Positions 53,906-62,953 of a stretch of 64,000 nucleotides of DNA are shown here, piece after piece. The notes under the pieces were generated by a model. It saw only the letters and a program-made list of their open reading frames with translations, had not been told where the DNA came from and searched no databases. Position 1 is the first letter of the stretch. Each line of letters opens with the position of its first letter. The translations under genes and the position numbers were made by a program. This DNA is from an uncultured Burkholderiales bacterium (lineage in GTDB: Bacteria > Pseudomonadota > Gammaproteobacteria > Burkholderiales > Burkholderiaceae_C): the NCBI GenBank assembly GCA_903822825.1, contig CAIJQQ010000003.1, positions 82,526 to 146,525 on the forward strand, written 5' to 3'.

Positions 53906-55252
53906 ATGTCCACAGTTTTCAATTTCACCTTCGTGCCCTGGTTCCGGTCGGTGGCGCCCTACATCCACATGCACCGGGGCAAAACCTTTGTGGTGGGCAT
54001 CGCGGGCGAGGCGATTGCGGCGGGCAAGCTGCAAAACCTGGCACAAGACCTGGCGCTGATTCAGAGCATGGGCGTCAAAATCGTGCTGGTGCATGGCTTT
54101 CGCCCTCAGGTCAACGAACAGCTGGCGGCCAAGGGCCATACCCCAAAGTATTCGCACGGGATTCGCATCACCGACAGCGTGGCCCTGGATTGCGCCCAAG
54201 AGGCGGCGGGCCAACTGCGCTACGAGATCGAAGCGGCCTTCAGCCAAGGTCTGCCCAACACGCCCATGGCCGGCTCCACAGTGCGGGTGTTATCGGGCAA
54301 CTTCATCACCGCCAGGCCCGTTGGCATTGTGGACGGTGTGGACTTCATCCACTCGGGCCTGGTGCGCAAGGTCGATGTGGACGGCATCATGCGCACGCTG
54401 GACATGGGCGCGATGGTGCTGCTCTCGCCCTTTGGCTTTTCACCGACGGGTGAGGCGTTCAACCTGTCCATGGAAGAAGTGGCCACCAGCGTGGCCGCTG
54501 AGTTGCAGGCCGACAAGCTGATTTTTGTGACCGAGGTGCCGGGCATCCGCATCGACCCGCTTGCCCCGGCCAGTGAAGACAACCCGATCGACACCGAGTT
54601 GCCGCTGGCCGCTGCCAAGCAGTTGCTGGCGTCGCTCCCCACCCCGACCGAGCCGACCGACATCGGCTTTTATTTGCAGCACTGCGTGAAGGCTTGCGAA
54701 GAAGGCGTGGAGCGCTCGCACATCCTGCCCTTTGCAGTGGATGGCGCTTTGCTGCTGGAGGTGTATGTGCACGACGGCATCGGTACCATGGTCATCGACG
54801 AAAAGCTCGAAGAACTGCGCGAAGCCACCTCAGACGACGTGGGCGGCATCTTGCAGCTGATCGAGCCGTTTGAAAAAGACGGCACTTTGGTCAAGCGCAA
54901 CCGCACCGAGATCGAGCGCGACATTGACCACTACACCATCATCGACCACGATGGCGTGATCTTTGCCTGCGCGGCGCTCTACCCCTACCCCGAAGCCAAG
55001 ACGGCCGAGATGGCGGCGCTCACCGTCTCGCCCCAATCACAAGGCCAAGGCGACGGTGAAAAGGTGCTCAAGCGCATCGAGCAACGCGCCCGCGCCATGG
55101 GCCTGAAAAGCATTTTTGTGCTCACAACGCGAACCATGCACTGGTTCATCAAGCGCGGCTTTGTGCAACAAGACCCCGACTGGCTGCCCGAAGCGCGCAA
55201 ACGCAAATACAACTGGGACCGCAAGAGCCAAGTGCTGGTCAAGAAGCTCTGA
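53906..55252 (+). CDS. argA: Amino-acid N-acetyltransferase (N-acetylglutamate synthase)
   Basis: 448 residues. The N-terminal amino-acid-kinase domain (VVGIAGEAIAAGKLQNLAQDLALIQSMGVKIVLVHGFRPQ) and the C-terminal GNAT domain (AALTVSPQSQGQGDGEKVLKRIEQRARAMG, with QxxGxG) give the two-domain ArgA layout of about 440 residues. It makes N-acetylglutamate from glutamate and acetyl-CoA, the first step of arginine synthesis, and in this family is usually inhibited by arginine. ATG 53906 is chosen; a longer open frame reaches into the hrpA start region. REP-like units begin 2 bp after the stop. Confidence 0.93.
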   Translation: MSTVFNFTFVPWFRSVAPYIHMHRGKTFVVGIAGEAIAAGKLQNLAQDLALIQSMGVKIVLVHGFRPQVNEQLAAKGHTPKYSHGIRITDSVALDCAQEAAGQLRYEIEAAFSQGLPNTPMAGSTVRVLSGNFITARPVGIVDGVDFIHSGLVRKVDVDGIMRTLDMGAMVLLSPFGFSPTGEAFNLSMEEVATSVAAELQADKLIFVTEVPGIRIDPLAPASEDNPIDTELPLAAAKQLLASLPTPTEPTDIGFYLQHCVKACEEGVERSHILPFAVDGALLLEVYVHDGIGTMVIDEKLEELREATSDDVGGILQLIEPFEKDGTLVKRNRTEIERDIDHYTIIDHDGVIFACAALYPYPEAKTAEMAALTVSPQSQGQGDGEKVLKRIEQRARAMGLKSIFVLTTRTMHWFIKRGFVQQDPDWLPEARKRKYNWDRKSQVLVKKL

Positions 55253-55254
55253 CC

Positions 55255-55452
55255 TGTGGGAGCCCCGCCCTCGGGGCGATGGAGACTGCGCCTATCTGCT
55301 GAAGCCCTATCGCGGCGGGGGCGCCGCTCTTACACCCCCTGTGGGAGCCCCGCCCTCGGGGCGATGGAGCCTGCGCCTTTCTGCTGAAGCCCTATCGCGG
55401 CGGGGGCGCCGCTCCTACACCCCCTGTGGGAGCCCCGCCCTCGGGGCGATGG
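55255..55452. repeat. REP-like array with an 85-bp period
   Basis: Two full 85-bp units start at 55255 and 55340 and a truncated third at 55425. Each full unit contains a TGTGGGAGCCCCGCCC-type palindrome, a short spacer (GGAGnCTGCGCC...TGAAGCCCT) and an inverted ATCGCGGCGGGGGCGC-type palindrome. The copies differ by only a few bases. The array lies between the convergent argA and aminotransferase genes. Confidence 0.88.
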
Positions 55453-55459
55453 TACGGCG

Positions 55460-56641
55460 TCAAACGGCCAGCCACCCACGCAAACGATCCACGCCCAGCG
55501 ACAAGCGCGACAGGTCTTTGGATGCAAAGCACCAGCGCAGCCAGCCTGCGGCCTCGGGGGCAAAGGCTTCGCCCGGGGCCAGGCCCAAGCCCGCCTCGGT
55601 GACCAGGCGCTTGGCTGTGACCACAGAGTCTGGATGCCCCGGCAGCTGAAAGAACGCGTACATGCCGCCCCGCGCTGGTGCCACCTGCACGCCCGGCACC
55701 GCTTGCAGCAAGGGCACCAGGGTGTCGCGGCAGGCCTTGAGGTGGGCCACCACGCGGGGCGTGATGTCGGCGGTGTGCTGCAATGCGGCGATGCCAGCGC
55801 GCTGGGTGAACACCGAGATGCACGAGGTGTTGAACTCGATGAGCTTGCCCACAGGCTGCGTCATGGCAGGCGGCATGACCAGCCAACCCAGACGCCAACC
55901 CGTCATCAAAAAGCTCTTGGAAAAGCTGTGCACCACCACCAGACGGTCGTCCGGTGTGGCGATGTCGAGAAACGATGGCGCACAACCATTGGCGGTGTCG
56001 GACTCGTAGTAAAGGCGCTCATAGACCTCGTCGGCCAAGATCCAAGTGCCCGTCTGGCGGCAGTGGTGCAGGATGGCTTGCTGCTCGGCGCGGGTCAACG
56101 TCCAGCCTGTGGGGTTGTTGGGCGCATTGAGCACCAGCACACGTGTGGCCGGGGTCACAGCGGACTTGAAGGCGTCGATGTCGAGCACCCACTGGCCATT
56201 GACGGGTTTCAGGCTCACGCACTTCAGGCGCGCGCCCATCACCAGCGGCTGCGCCGTGAGGTTGGGCCACACGGGGGTGACGGCCACAACTTCGTCGCCC
56301 GCGTCCACCAGCGACTGGAACGCCAGCATCAGTGCGTTAACGCCGCCCGAGGTGATGGCGATGCGGTCCATGCCCATCTGCCCATGCAAGCCACTCATGT
56401 AGTCGGCCACGGCCTGGCGCAGCTCGGGCATGCCCAGGTTGTGCGAGTAAAAAGTTTCACCGCGCTGCAGCGAGTCGATGGCGGCCTGACGGATCACGTC
56501 GGGTGTGACTTCGTCGGACTCGCCAAACCAGAAGGCCAGCACATCGCTTCGGCCCAGGCCCGCGTTGGCCACCTCGCGGATGCGGGATTCTTCGAGGTCG
56601 AGCACCGCTTGGCGCATGAAGGGCATGGCTGAATTGTTCAT
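55460..56641 (-). CDS. Pyridoxal-phosphate-dependent aminotransferase (class I/II)
   Basis: 393 residues with aminotransferase fold type I motifs: NAPNNPTGWTLT, ADEVYERLYY (PLP Asp/Tyr) and VVHSFSKSFLMTGWRLGWLV with the Schiff-base lysine near residue 240, and the C-terminal arginine in LRWCFA. It transfers an amino group between an amino acid and a 2-oxo acid; the substrate pair cannot be fixed. It ends 8 bp from the last REP unit. Confidence 0.9.
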   Translation of the reverse strand: MNNSAMPFMRQAVLDLEESRIREVANAGLGRSDVLAFWFGESDEVTPDVIRQAAIDSLQRGETFYSHNLGMPELRQAVADYMSGLHGQMGMDRIAITSGGVNALMLAFQSLVDAGDEVVAVTPVWPNLTAQPLVMGARLKCVSLKPVNGQWVLDIDAFKSAVTPATRVLVLNAPNNPTGWTLTRAEQQAILHHCRQTGTWILADEVYERLYYESDTANGCAPSFLDIATPDDRLVVVHSFSKSFLMTGWRLGWLVMPPAMTQPVGKLIEFNTSCISVFTQRAGIAALQHTADITPRVVAHLKACRDTLVPLLQAVPGVQVAPARGGMYAFFQLPGHPDSVVTAKRLVTEAGLGLAPGEAFAPEAAGWLRWCFASKDLSRLSLGVDRLRGWLAV

Positions 56642-56731
56642 GACCGCATGCTAACGCCAGAAGGCTTGGGGGGTTTTCACACAAGCGGCAGCGGCCTATC
56701 ATGGGCACACAAAAACATCAGGGAGAGAGAC

Positions 56732-56986
56732 ATGAACACACACAGCTTCATGGGCAAGACCAGGGGCATCACCGCATGGGGCCTGCTGGCCTTGGCTGCG
56801 GCGCTGGCAGTGCCGAGCGCAGAGGCGCAGGCGACGACCAGCACTTCAAAAAGCAGCCGCGCCAAAACGCGCAAGCCGCCCGTGGACAAAGGCCCGGCCG
56901 AGTCACGCGTCGAGCGGGACAAGCGGCTGCAGCGCGAGTGCAAGGGCAAGCCCAATGCAGGGGCTTGTGAAGGTTATGGCGGTTAG
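56732..56986 (+). CDS. Small exported basic protein of unknown function
   Basis: 84 residues. ATG 56732 follows GGGAGAGAG, a good ribosome site. A signal peptide (GITAWGLLALAAALAVPSAEAQA) is followed by a Ser/Lys/Arg-rich disordered stretch and a C-terminal conserved-looking block DKRLQRECKGKPNAGACEGYGG with two cysteines. I do not recognise a named family. Confidence 0.65.
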   Translation: MNTHSFMGKTRGITAWGLLALAAALAVPSAEAQATTSTSKSSRAKTRKPPVDKGPAESRVERDKRLQRECKGKPNAGACEGYGG

Positions 56987-56990
56987 GTTT

Positions 56991-57047
56991 ATCGCGGCGG
57001 GGGCGCCGCTCCTACAAGGGATGTGGGAGCCCCGCCCTCGGGGCGAT
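56991..57047. repeat. REP-like inverted pair
   Basis: ATCGCGGCGGGGGCGC...TCCTACA and TGTGGGAGCCCC...GGGGCGAT units separated by about 5 bp, between the small exported-protein gene and the convergent recD stop; a possible bidirectional terminator. Confidence 0.82.
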
Positions 57048-57056
57048 TTCAGGCGG

Positions 57057-59282
57057 TCATAGCCACCACTGCGCCAAACCACTGGCCCGCACGCTGGGTC
57101 GGTCGATGGCCGCTTCGAGCAATCCCGTTTCGGCTTCGATCAGGGTGAACTGCTCACGGGCCCTTGTGATGCCTGTGTAAACCAGCTCGCGGCTGAGCAC
57201 CTCTGCGCCGCCGGGCGGTAGCACCAGCGCGGTGTGCTCGAACTCCGAGCCTTGGCTCTTGTGCACCGTCATGACAAAAGCCGTTTCGACCTGCGCCAGG
57301 CGCATGACGCTGACCGAGCGCAAGGCATCGCCGTCAAGGAACCAAGCCTTGAACTTGCCCTCGGTGTTGGGCAGCACCACGCCCACGTCGCCGTTGAACA
57401 CGCCCAGTTGCGCGTCGTTGCGGGTGACCATGATGGGCCGACCAGCAAACCATTCGCCTGTGACTTTGAGCAGACCTTGATCGGCCAGTGCCTTTTGCAC
57501 GGCGGCGTTGAGCCCCTGGGTGCCCCAATCGCCTTGGTGCACGGCGCACAAGATGCGAAAACGCTCAAATGCCTTGAGCACGCTGCGCACCCATGCGGCA
57601 TGGACTTCGGCGTCTTGCCCGCTCGGCACCTGCTGCAAGAGGCGCAGGTAGTCGGCATACGAGGGCTTGCCCGAAGTGCCGAGTGCCAGGTCGCAGACGG
57701 CTTGTGGCGAGGTCGGTTGGAGGGCGAGCAAAGCGCTGGCTTTTTTGGTTTCTTGGCCAACGTCAACAGCGTTCGGTCTTTCGACGTTCGATCGCGGCGG
57801 GGGCGCCGCTCCTACTGGTGGCTGAGGCGTTTCTTGTAGGAGCCCCGCCCTCGGGGCGATGGCCTGCGCTTGGCGACGCTCTTGTTGCATCCAGGGTGCA
57901 GAAAAACCCTCTGGCAGCACGGCTCGGGCAGCAGCGGCATTGCCCCGATTCACCGCCAAGGCCAGCTGCCCAATGCCGCCTTTGAATCGGCGGCTTTGGC
58001 GCAGCATCACGGTTTGTTGAGCGAGCAAAGGCGCAGCGCCCGCAGACCGATACTCGGCAGGCAAGGTCTGCCCTGCCACGGTTTGCACAAACTGTGCAGT
58101 GTCCGCGCTGTAGCGGCCTGCGGCGGCGTCGCGGCAGAGGTCGCCCAGCACCGCGCCCGCTTCCACCGAGGCCAGCTGGTCCTTGTCGCCCAGCAGCACC
58201 AAGCGCGCGGTGGGCGGCAAGGCTTGCAAGAGCGCGTCCATCATCTCCAGGTGCACCATCGAGGCTTCGTCCACGATCAGCACATCCACATCGAGTGGGT
58301 TGGCCGCGTGGTGCCTGAACTGGCGCGTGTCTGGCCGCGCACCCAGCAAAGAGTGCAGCGTGCGCGCCGGGCCCATGCGGGCGATCAGCGCGTTCAAGTC
58401 GAGGCCACTGCCCTCTGGCACCTGATCTTGCAGACTGGTCAGCGCGTTGTCGATGGATTGCTTGAGCCGCGCCGCCGCCTTGCCAGTGGGCGCGGCCAGC
58501 GCCACGCGCAGGGGACTGCCGTCTTCGTGCAGTGCCAGCAGCAGCGCCAGCAAGCGGGCGGCGGTGTAGGTCTTGCCCGTGCCGGGCCCGCCCGTGATGA
58601 CCGACAGGCGAGCCCGCAGTGCCACGGCGCAAGCCACTTTTTGCCAATCGGTGGTGGTGGGGTCATCGGGGTTGGGCGCAAAAAAGCGGTCCAACCATTC
58701 GCGTGCGGCGGCCTCAGGCACGGCCAGTGGCTCGCCCGCACGCTGCAGCAGGCCTTGGCCCACGCGCTGCTCATAGCCTGCATAGCGGCGCAGGTACAAA
58801 AGCGGCGCATCGGCCGGGCCGCCCAGCACCAGCGGCTGACCCTTGTCAGGGACGTCGGCATCGCGCAAACAGGCGTCTGACGATTCGCCTTGCAAAGCGG
58901 CTTGCCAATCGGCCAAGGTGGCAGGCAGGTGCGTCCACAAGGCTTTGAGGCCCTGTGCGCCCTCCACTGCCGCCACAGGCCAGCCCAGCAGCACCACAGG
59001 CGGCTGGCACAGATCGGCCAAGGGCAAGCAGGTGTGGCCGCGCCCTTCCATTTGGGCGAGCACGGCTGCAGCCACCAGCAGCGCGGGGCTGGCGTGGGCA
59101 TCAAGACGCAACAGCTGCGCTGCCAGTGCGCTGTCGATGTGGCGCAGCAGACCTTGCTCGGTCCACAGCTGCAGCCATTGCAGCGTTTGCGCGGCGCTCA
59201 GGCCTTGGGCGGGCAAGTCATTCAACCAGTCCATTTGCGTGGTGGGAACAGACATCGTGCGCGAGGGCTTTTTGAAACTCAT
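57057..59282 (-). CDS. recD: Exodeoxyribonuclease V subunit alpha (RecD) with REP-derived insert
   Basis: 741 residues. This is the 5'-3' helicase subunit of RecBCD: Walker A GGPGTGKT (231-238), VDVLIVDEASMVHLEMM, LLGDKDQLASVEAGAVLGD and the C-terminal VMTVHKSQGSEFEHTALVLP. Length exceeds E. coli RecD by about 130 residues. Part of the excess is a REP pair translated in frame near residues 475-497 (IAPRAGLLQ...VGAAPPPRS), between helicase motifs. The start overlaps the recB stop by 4 nt. Since no stop or frameshift results, the protein may still work. Confidence 0.92.
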   Translation of the reverse strand: MSFKKPSRTMSVPTTQMDWLNDLPAQGLSAAQTLQWLQLWTEQGLLRHIDSALAAQLLRLDAHASPALLVAAAVLAQMEGRGHTCLPLADLCQPPVVLLGWPVAAVEGAQGLKALWTHLPATLADWQAALQGESSDACLRDADVPDKGQPLVLGGPADAPLLYLRRYAGYEQRVGQGLLQRAGEPLAVPEAAAREWLDRFFAPNPDDPTTTDWQKVACAVALRARLSVITGGPGTGKTYTAARLLALLLALHEDGSPLRVALAAPTGKAAARLKQSIDNALTSLQDQVPEGSGLDLNALIARMGPARTLHSLLGARPDTRQFRHHAANPLDVDVLIVDEASMVHLEMMDALLQALPPTARLVLLGDKDQLASVEAGAVLGDLCRDAAAGRYSADTAQFVQTVAGQTLPAEYRSAGAAPLLAQQTVMLRQSRRFKGGIGQLALAVNRGNAAAARAVLPEGFSAPWMQQERRQAQAIAPRAGLLQETPQPPVGAAPPPRSNVERPNAVDVGQETKKASALLALQPTSPQAVCDLALGTSGKPSYADYLRLLQQVPSGQDAEVHAAWVRSVLKAFERFRILCAVHQGDWGTQGLNAAVQKALADQGLLKVTGEWFAGRPIMVTRNDAQLGVFNGDVGVVLPNTEGKFKAWFLDGDALRSVSVMRLAQVETAFVMTVHKSQGSEFEHTALVLPPGGAEVLSRELVYTGITRAREQFTLIEAETGLLEAAIDRPSVRASGLAQWWL
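57791..57860. repeat. REP-like inverted pair inside recD coding sequence
   Basis: Complete ATCGCGGCGGGGGCGC...CTCCTAC and TGTAGGAGCCCC...GGGGCGAT units with about 20 bp between them, inside recD. They are nearly identical to the intergenic copies at 55255 and 56991. Confidence 0.88.
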
Positions 59283-62200
59283 GCTTTCACCTCGGCATTG
59301 AGCATGGCGTCCAAGCCATCGAGCAATTCGATCGGCGCAGGCAAGGTGCAGCAGCCGCCCGCTGGCCCGTCGATGCCGCGCAAGAACAGGTACACCGCGC
59401 CGCCCAAGTGCAGTGACGGGTCGTAGGCATCGCCCAAACGGGCGCGCATCAGGCGGTGCAGTGCGAGCATGTAGAGCGCGGCCTGCACCTCGTAGCGGTG
59501 CTGTGCCATGGCGGCATCGAGCGCCTGCGTGGTGTAGGCCGCGTCATCGGCGCCCAGGTGGTTGGATTTGTAGTCGAGCACCCAGTAACGCCCTTCGTGC
59601 TCGAACACCAAGTCGGTAAAGCCCATCAGCATGCCGTGCAGCTGCGCATCGGGCAGTTGTGGGCGGCTCACGCCGGGCAGCAGGTGCTGCTGGCACAACG
59701 CGTCCACCTCGCGGGCGTGCAGCCGCTCGGCGGGCAGCCAAAACTCCATCTCGGGCAGCAAGGCGCCCAAGGTATTCAGCGGCGCGTTTGGTCCGCGCAA
59801 GGGCTGGGCCACCACGCGGCTGAGCCACTTCACCACGTCGTCGGCCTGGGTTGTGTAGCCTGCGTTTTCGCAGCGTTTTTTGAGGCGCTCGGCCTTGGGC
59901 GCGTCCAGCACGAAAGCATCGGCGGCCAGCCATTCGAGCTGGTCGTGCAAAAAGTTGCCTGCGCTCGGGCCTTTGGCAAAGCTGTGCCAAGGGGCCAAGG
60001 AGCCCTTGGGGACTGCGGCTGCAGGCAGCGCCTGCGCGTCCACGGGTGGCTCGTCATCGGCCGGGCGCGGCGTGGTCATGTGCAGGCTCATTTGCGCCAA
60101 AGGCTGCGAAGCCAGGTCTCGTGTCAAGCGCGAAAAACTCGCGATCGTCCACGACTTGTCGATGCGGGCGGTGCAGACCAAGGCGTCGCGCAGTTCGGTG
60201 GTGCGGGCGGGCCGCTGCCAGACAGTGAGCGGCACGTTTTCGCTTGCGCTCACCAGTTGCACGGACAAGCGCTGCGCTTGCGCATCGGTTTCCAGCGCTT
60301 GCAGCTTGGGCAACCAGCCAGCTTCATCGATGACATCACCGCCGCCCAACAAATGGCCTGCAGCACTGTTGTGGTTCACGCAGCTTTTGCCCGACCCCCG
60401 CGTGACCGCGCTCCAGCCCACCCACAGTGCATGCTGCGCCCGCGTGAGCGCGACGTACCACAGGCGCAGGTCTTCGCGCAGACGGTCGCGGTCGGCCAGC
60501 TGGGTGTCGTCCTTGTCAAAGTCCAGCGTCCAGTGTCGCTCGCCCTCGCCGTCATCGCGTTGCAGCACAGGTGTTCTGTGCGCTTCCATCACGCGGTGGC
60601 TTTGTGCAAAGGGCAAGCACACCACCGGGTACTCCAGGCCCTTGCTGGCGTGGATGGTGATGACCTTGACCAGGTCTTCGTCGCTTTCGAGCCGCACGGT
60701 CTGCTCTTCGCCACCGCTGGCGTTGCCCGAATGTGCCTCGTCGATCTGCTGAGCCAGCCAACGGATAAGAGCTTGCTCGCCGTCCAGCTGGCTGCTGGCC
60801 GCTTGCAGCAGTTCGGCCAGGTGCAGCACATTGGTCAGGCGGCGCTCGCCGTCGCTCTGGCCACGCCAGCGCCCGGCCAGTTGCAGCACATGCAGCGACT
60901 GGCGCAGCATGGCCAGCACCCCTTGGTTTTTCCAGCTTTGGTGCAACTCGCGCATTTGCTCGGCGCGGGTGTCCAGCAATTCGTCTTGTGTGGCCAAGTC
61001 GTAGAGCTCAGCAAGCGACAAACCCACGGTGCGCGTACCCAGGGCAGCGCGCACGCGGCGCATGTTTTGGGGTTCGGCCACGCCGCGCAGCCACAGGCAC
61101 AGGTCCTGCGCCTCGTCGCTGGCGAACACCGAATCGCGGTCCGAAAGATACACCGAAGCCACGCCGCGAGCACGCAGCGCGTCGCGCACGGCGGCGGCCT
61201 CTTTGCCCGTGCGCACCAGCACAGCGATGTCTTTGGGTTGCAGCGGCTTGTCGCCCTTTTCTGCATCCGAAAAACGGGCATGCGGATCGCTGAGCCAGGC
61301 CACGATCTGCTCGGCACAGAGACCCGACAAATGCGTGAGCGCATCTCGTTGGCTGCGCAGGGTGGCGTCGTGCACCATGGTCATGGCTGTCACATCGCCC
61401 ACGCTTGTGCTGAAGACTTCACTGCGTCCCTTCGCGCCCACGGGCTGGAACGGCAGCGGGTCATCTCCCTCCTGGCGGTAGCCAAAGGCATCATCGGACA
61501 TCTGGAACCAGCGGTTGACCACATCAACCACCGCTTGCGTCGATCGGTAATTGGTGCCCAGCACATGGTGCCGGCCTGCGGTGGCGCGGCGCGCATCCAG
61601 ATAACCGTGGATGTCCGCCCCCCGAAAACCGTAAATCGACTGCTTGGGGTCACCAATCAAAAGCAGCGCGGTGTCCTGGCGGTTGTCGGCCGTGCGGTAG
61701 ATGCTGTCAAAGATGCGGAACTGCAGCGGCGAGGTGTCTTGGAACTCGTCGATCATGGCCACCGGGAACTGCTCGCGCAGTCGCTGCGCCAGACGCTCGC
61801 CCGAGTCGGGGGCGGCCAGCGCCACATCGAGGCGCTGCAGCATGTCCGCAAAGCCAAACAAGCCGCTGCGCCGCTTGAGCTCGGCCATGCGCTGCAGCAC
61901 ATGCGTGCGGGCGTGCAAGCGGGCGGCTTGTGCGGGTTCGGGCAAGGCCTGCAAGGCGGCTTGCAGGTCGGCGTAGGCTTGCGACTCTGGCGGCAAGTCC
62001 ACGGGTGCTTCGCCGGGTTTGCGGCAAGCCAGCAAGCCTTCAGGCGTAAAGCGTGCCCAGCCTGTCTTCATGCCCTCTTGCAGTACCTTGGGTTCGTCTG
62101 CGCTTTTCACCCAGGCTTTGAGTACGCCCAGCCATTCGGCAGATTTTTTGTACGTCAGCTTGCGGCCGTCCCAACTGGACTTGTGGTTCTCCAGCTGCCC

Positions 62201-62953
62201 CTCAATCCAGCCCAGCAAGTTGTCAGCCTTTTCCACCCATCCTTGCTTGAGCGCCGCCAGTTGCGCATTCCGCTCGGCCAGCACGGCACCAAAAACCTGC
62301 GCCAGCGTGCCGGGGGCGGGATCGGCCAAAGGCACCGCCATCAGGGCACGCATGTCCTTGTCGAGCGCGGGCACATCGCGCCAGACGCGCTGCACCTGCG
62401 CCACCAGGGGTGTGGCCATGGGGTAGAGCTGCTGACGCCAGTAATCCTGCACGGCTTCGAGGTGCAGCGCGGCTTCGTCACCGACCAGCGTTTCTTCAAA
62501 CAGGCTGCCGCTGTCGAATGCATGCTCGCGCAGCATGCGCTGGCACCAGGCGTCGATGGTGTAAACGGCCGCGTCGTCCATGGCCTGTGCGGCCAGCGCC
62601 AGCCGATACGCTGCTTGTTCGCGGGGCTCGCCTTCAGGGTATTCGTTCTTGAGCTGGTTCAGGAAATCGTCATTGGTTTCGGCAATGCCTCGGAACACCT
62701 GCGCCGCCTCGGTCAGGCGGGCGCGGATGCGGTCCGACAGTTCGCGGGTGGCGGCGCGGGTGAAGGTCATCACCAGCACGTCTTGCGGCAGCATGGGGCG
62801 CACGGGGGCGTTGCCATCTTGGCCGTGACCCAGCACCAGGCGCACATAGAGCGCGGCAATCGTCCAGGTCTTGCCCGTGCCTGCGCTTGCCTCGATCAGG
62901 TGGCTGCCGCGCAGCGGAAAGCTGTGGGGGTTGAGGGCGTGTGCGGTGCTCAT
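59279..62953 (-). CDS. recB: Exodeoxyribonuclease V subunit beta (RecB)
   Basis: 1,224 residues, the helicase-nuclease subunit. N-terminal Walker A EASAGTGKTWTIAALY (near 17-32), UvrD motifs MIDEFQDTSPLQFRIFDSIY, LLIGDPKQSIYGFRGADI, ITIHASKGLEYPVVCLPF, YVALTRAQHALWVGWS, and the C-terminal RecB nuclease motif WVLDYKSNHLG near 1,125. All catalytic residues visible are present. It overlaps recC and recD by 4 nt on each side (ATGA), a tight recC-recB-recD operon. Confidence 0.95.
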   Translation of the reverse strand: MSTAHALNPHSFPLRGSHLIEASAGTGKTWTIAALYVRLVLGHGQDGNAPVRPMLPQDVLVMTFTRAATRELSDRIRARLTEAAQVFRGIAETNDDFLNQLKNEYPEGEPREQAAYRLALAAQAMDDAAVYTIDAWCQRMLREHAFDSGSLFEETLVGDEAALHLEAVQDYWRQQLYPMATPLVAQVQRVWRDVPALDKDMRALMAVPLADPAPGTLAQVFGAVLAERNAQLAALKQGWVEKADNLLGWIEGQLENHKSSWDGRKLTYKKSAEWLGVLKAWVKSADEPKVLQEGMKTGWARFTPEGLLACRKPGEAPVDLPPESQAYADLQAALQALPEPAQAARLHARTHVLQRMAELKRRSGLFGFADMLQRLDVALAAPDSGERLAQRLREQFPVAMIDEFQDTSPLQFRIFDSIYRTADNRQDTALLLIGDPKQSIYGFRGADIHGYLDARRATAGRHHVLGTNYRSTQAVVDVVNRWFQMSDDAFGYRQEGDDPLPFQPVGAKGRSEVFSTSVGDVTAMTMVHDATLRSQRDALTHLSGLCAEQIVAWLSDPHARFSDAEKGDKPLQPKDIAVLVRTGKEAAAVRDALRARGVASVYLSDRDSVFASDEAQDLCLWLRGVAEPQNMRRVRAALGTRTVGLSLAELYDLATQDELLDTRAEQMRELHQSWKNQGVLAMLRQSLHVLQLAGRWRGQSDGERRLTNVLHLAELLQAASSQLDGEQALIRWLAQQIDEAHSGNASGGEEQTVRLESDEDLVKVITIHASKGLEYPVVCLPFAQSHRVMEAHRTPVLQRDDGEGERHWTLDFDKDDTQLADRDRLREDLRLWYVALTRAQHALWVGWSAVTRGSGKSCVNHNSAAGHLLGGGDVIDEAGWLPKLQALETDAQAQRLSVQLVSASENVPLTVWQRPARTTELRDALVCTARIDKSWTIASFSRLTRDLASQPLAQMSLHMTTPRPADDEPPVDAQALPAAAVPKGSLAPWHSFAKGPSAGNFLHDQLEWLAADAFVLDAPKAERLKKRCENAGYTTQADDVVKWLSRVVAQPLRGPNAPLNTLGALLPEMEFWLPAERLHAREVDALCQQHLLPGVSRPQLPDAQLHGMLMGFTDLVFEHEGRYWVLDYKSNHLGADDAAYTTQALDAAMAQHRYEVQAALYMLALHRLMRARLGDAYDPSLHLGGAVYLFLRGIDGPAGGCCTLPAPIELLDGLDAMLNAEVKA

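Noticed and set aside
55255..55452. CRISPR array
   Set aside because: The repeats are 85-bp tandem REP pairs with near-identical interiors, not short repeats with unique spacers, and no cas genes are present.
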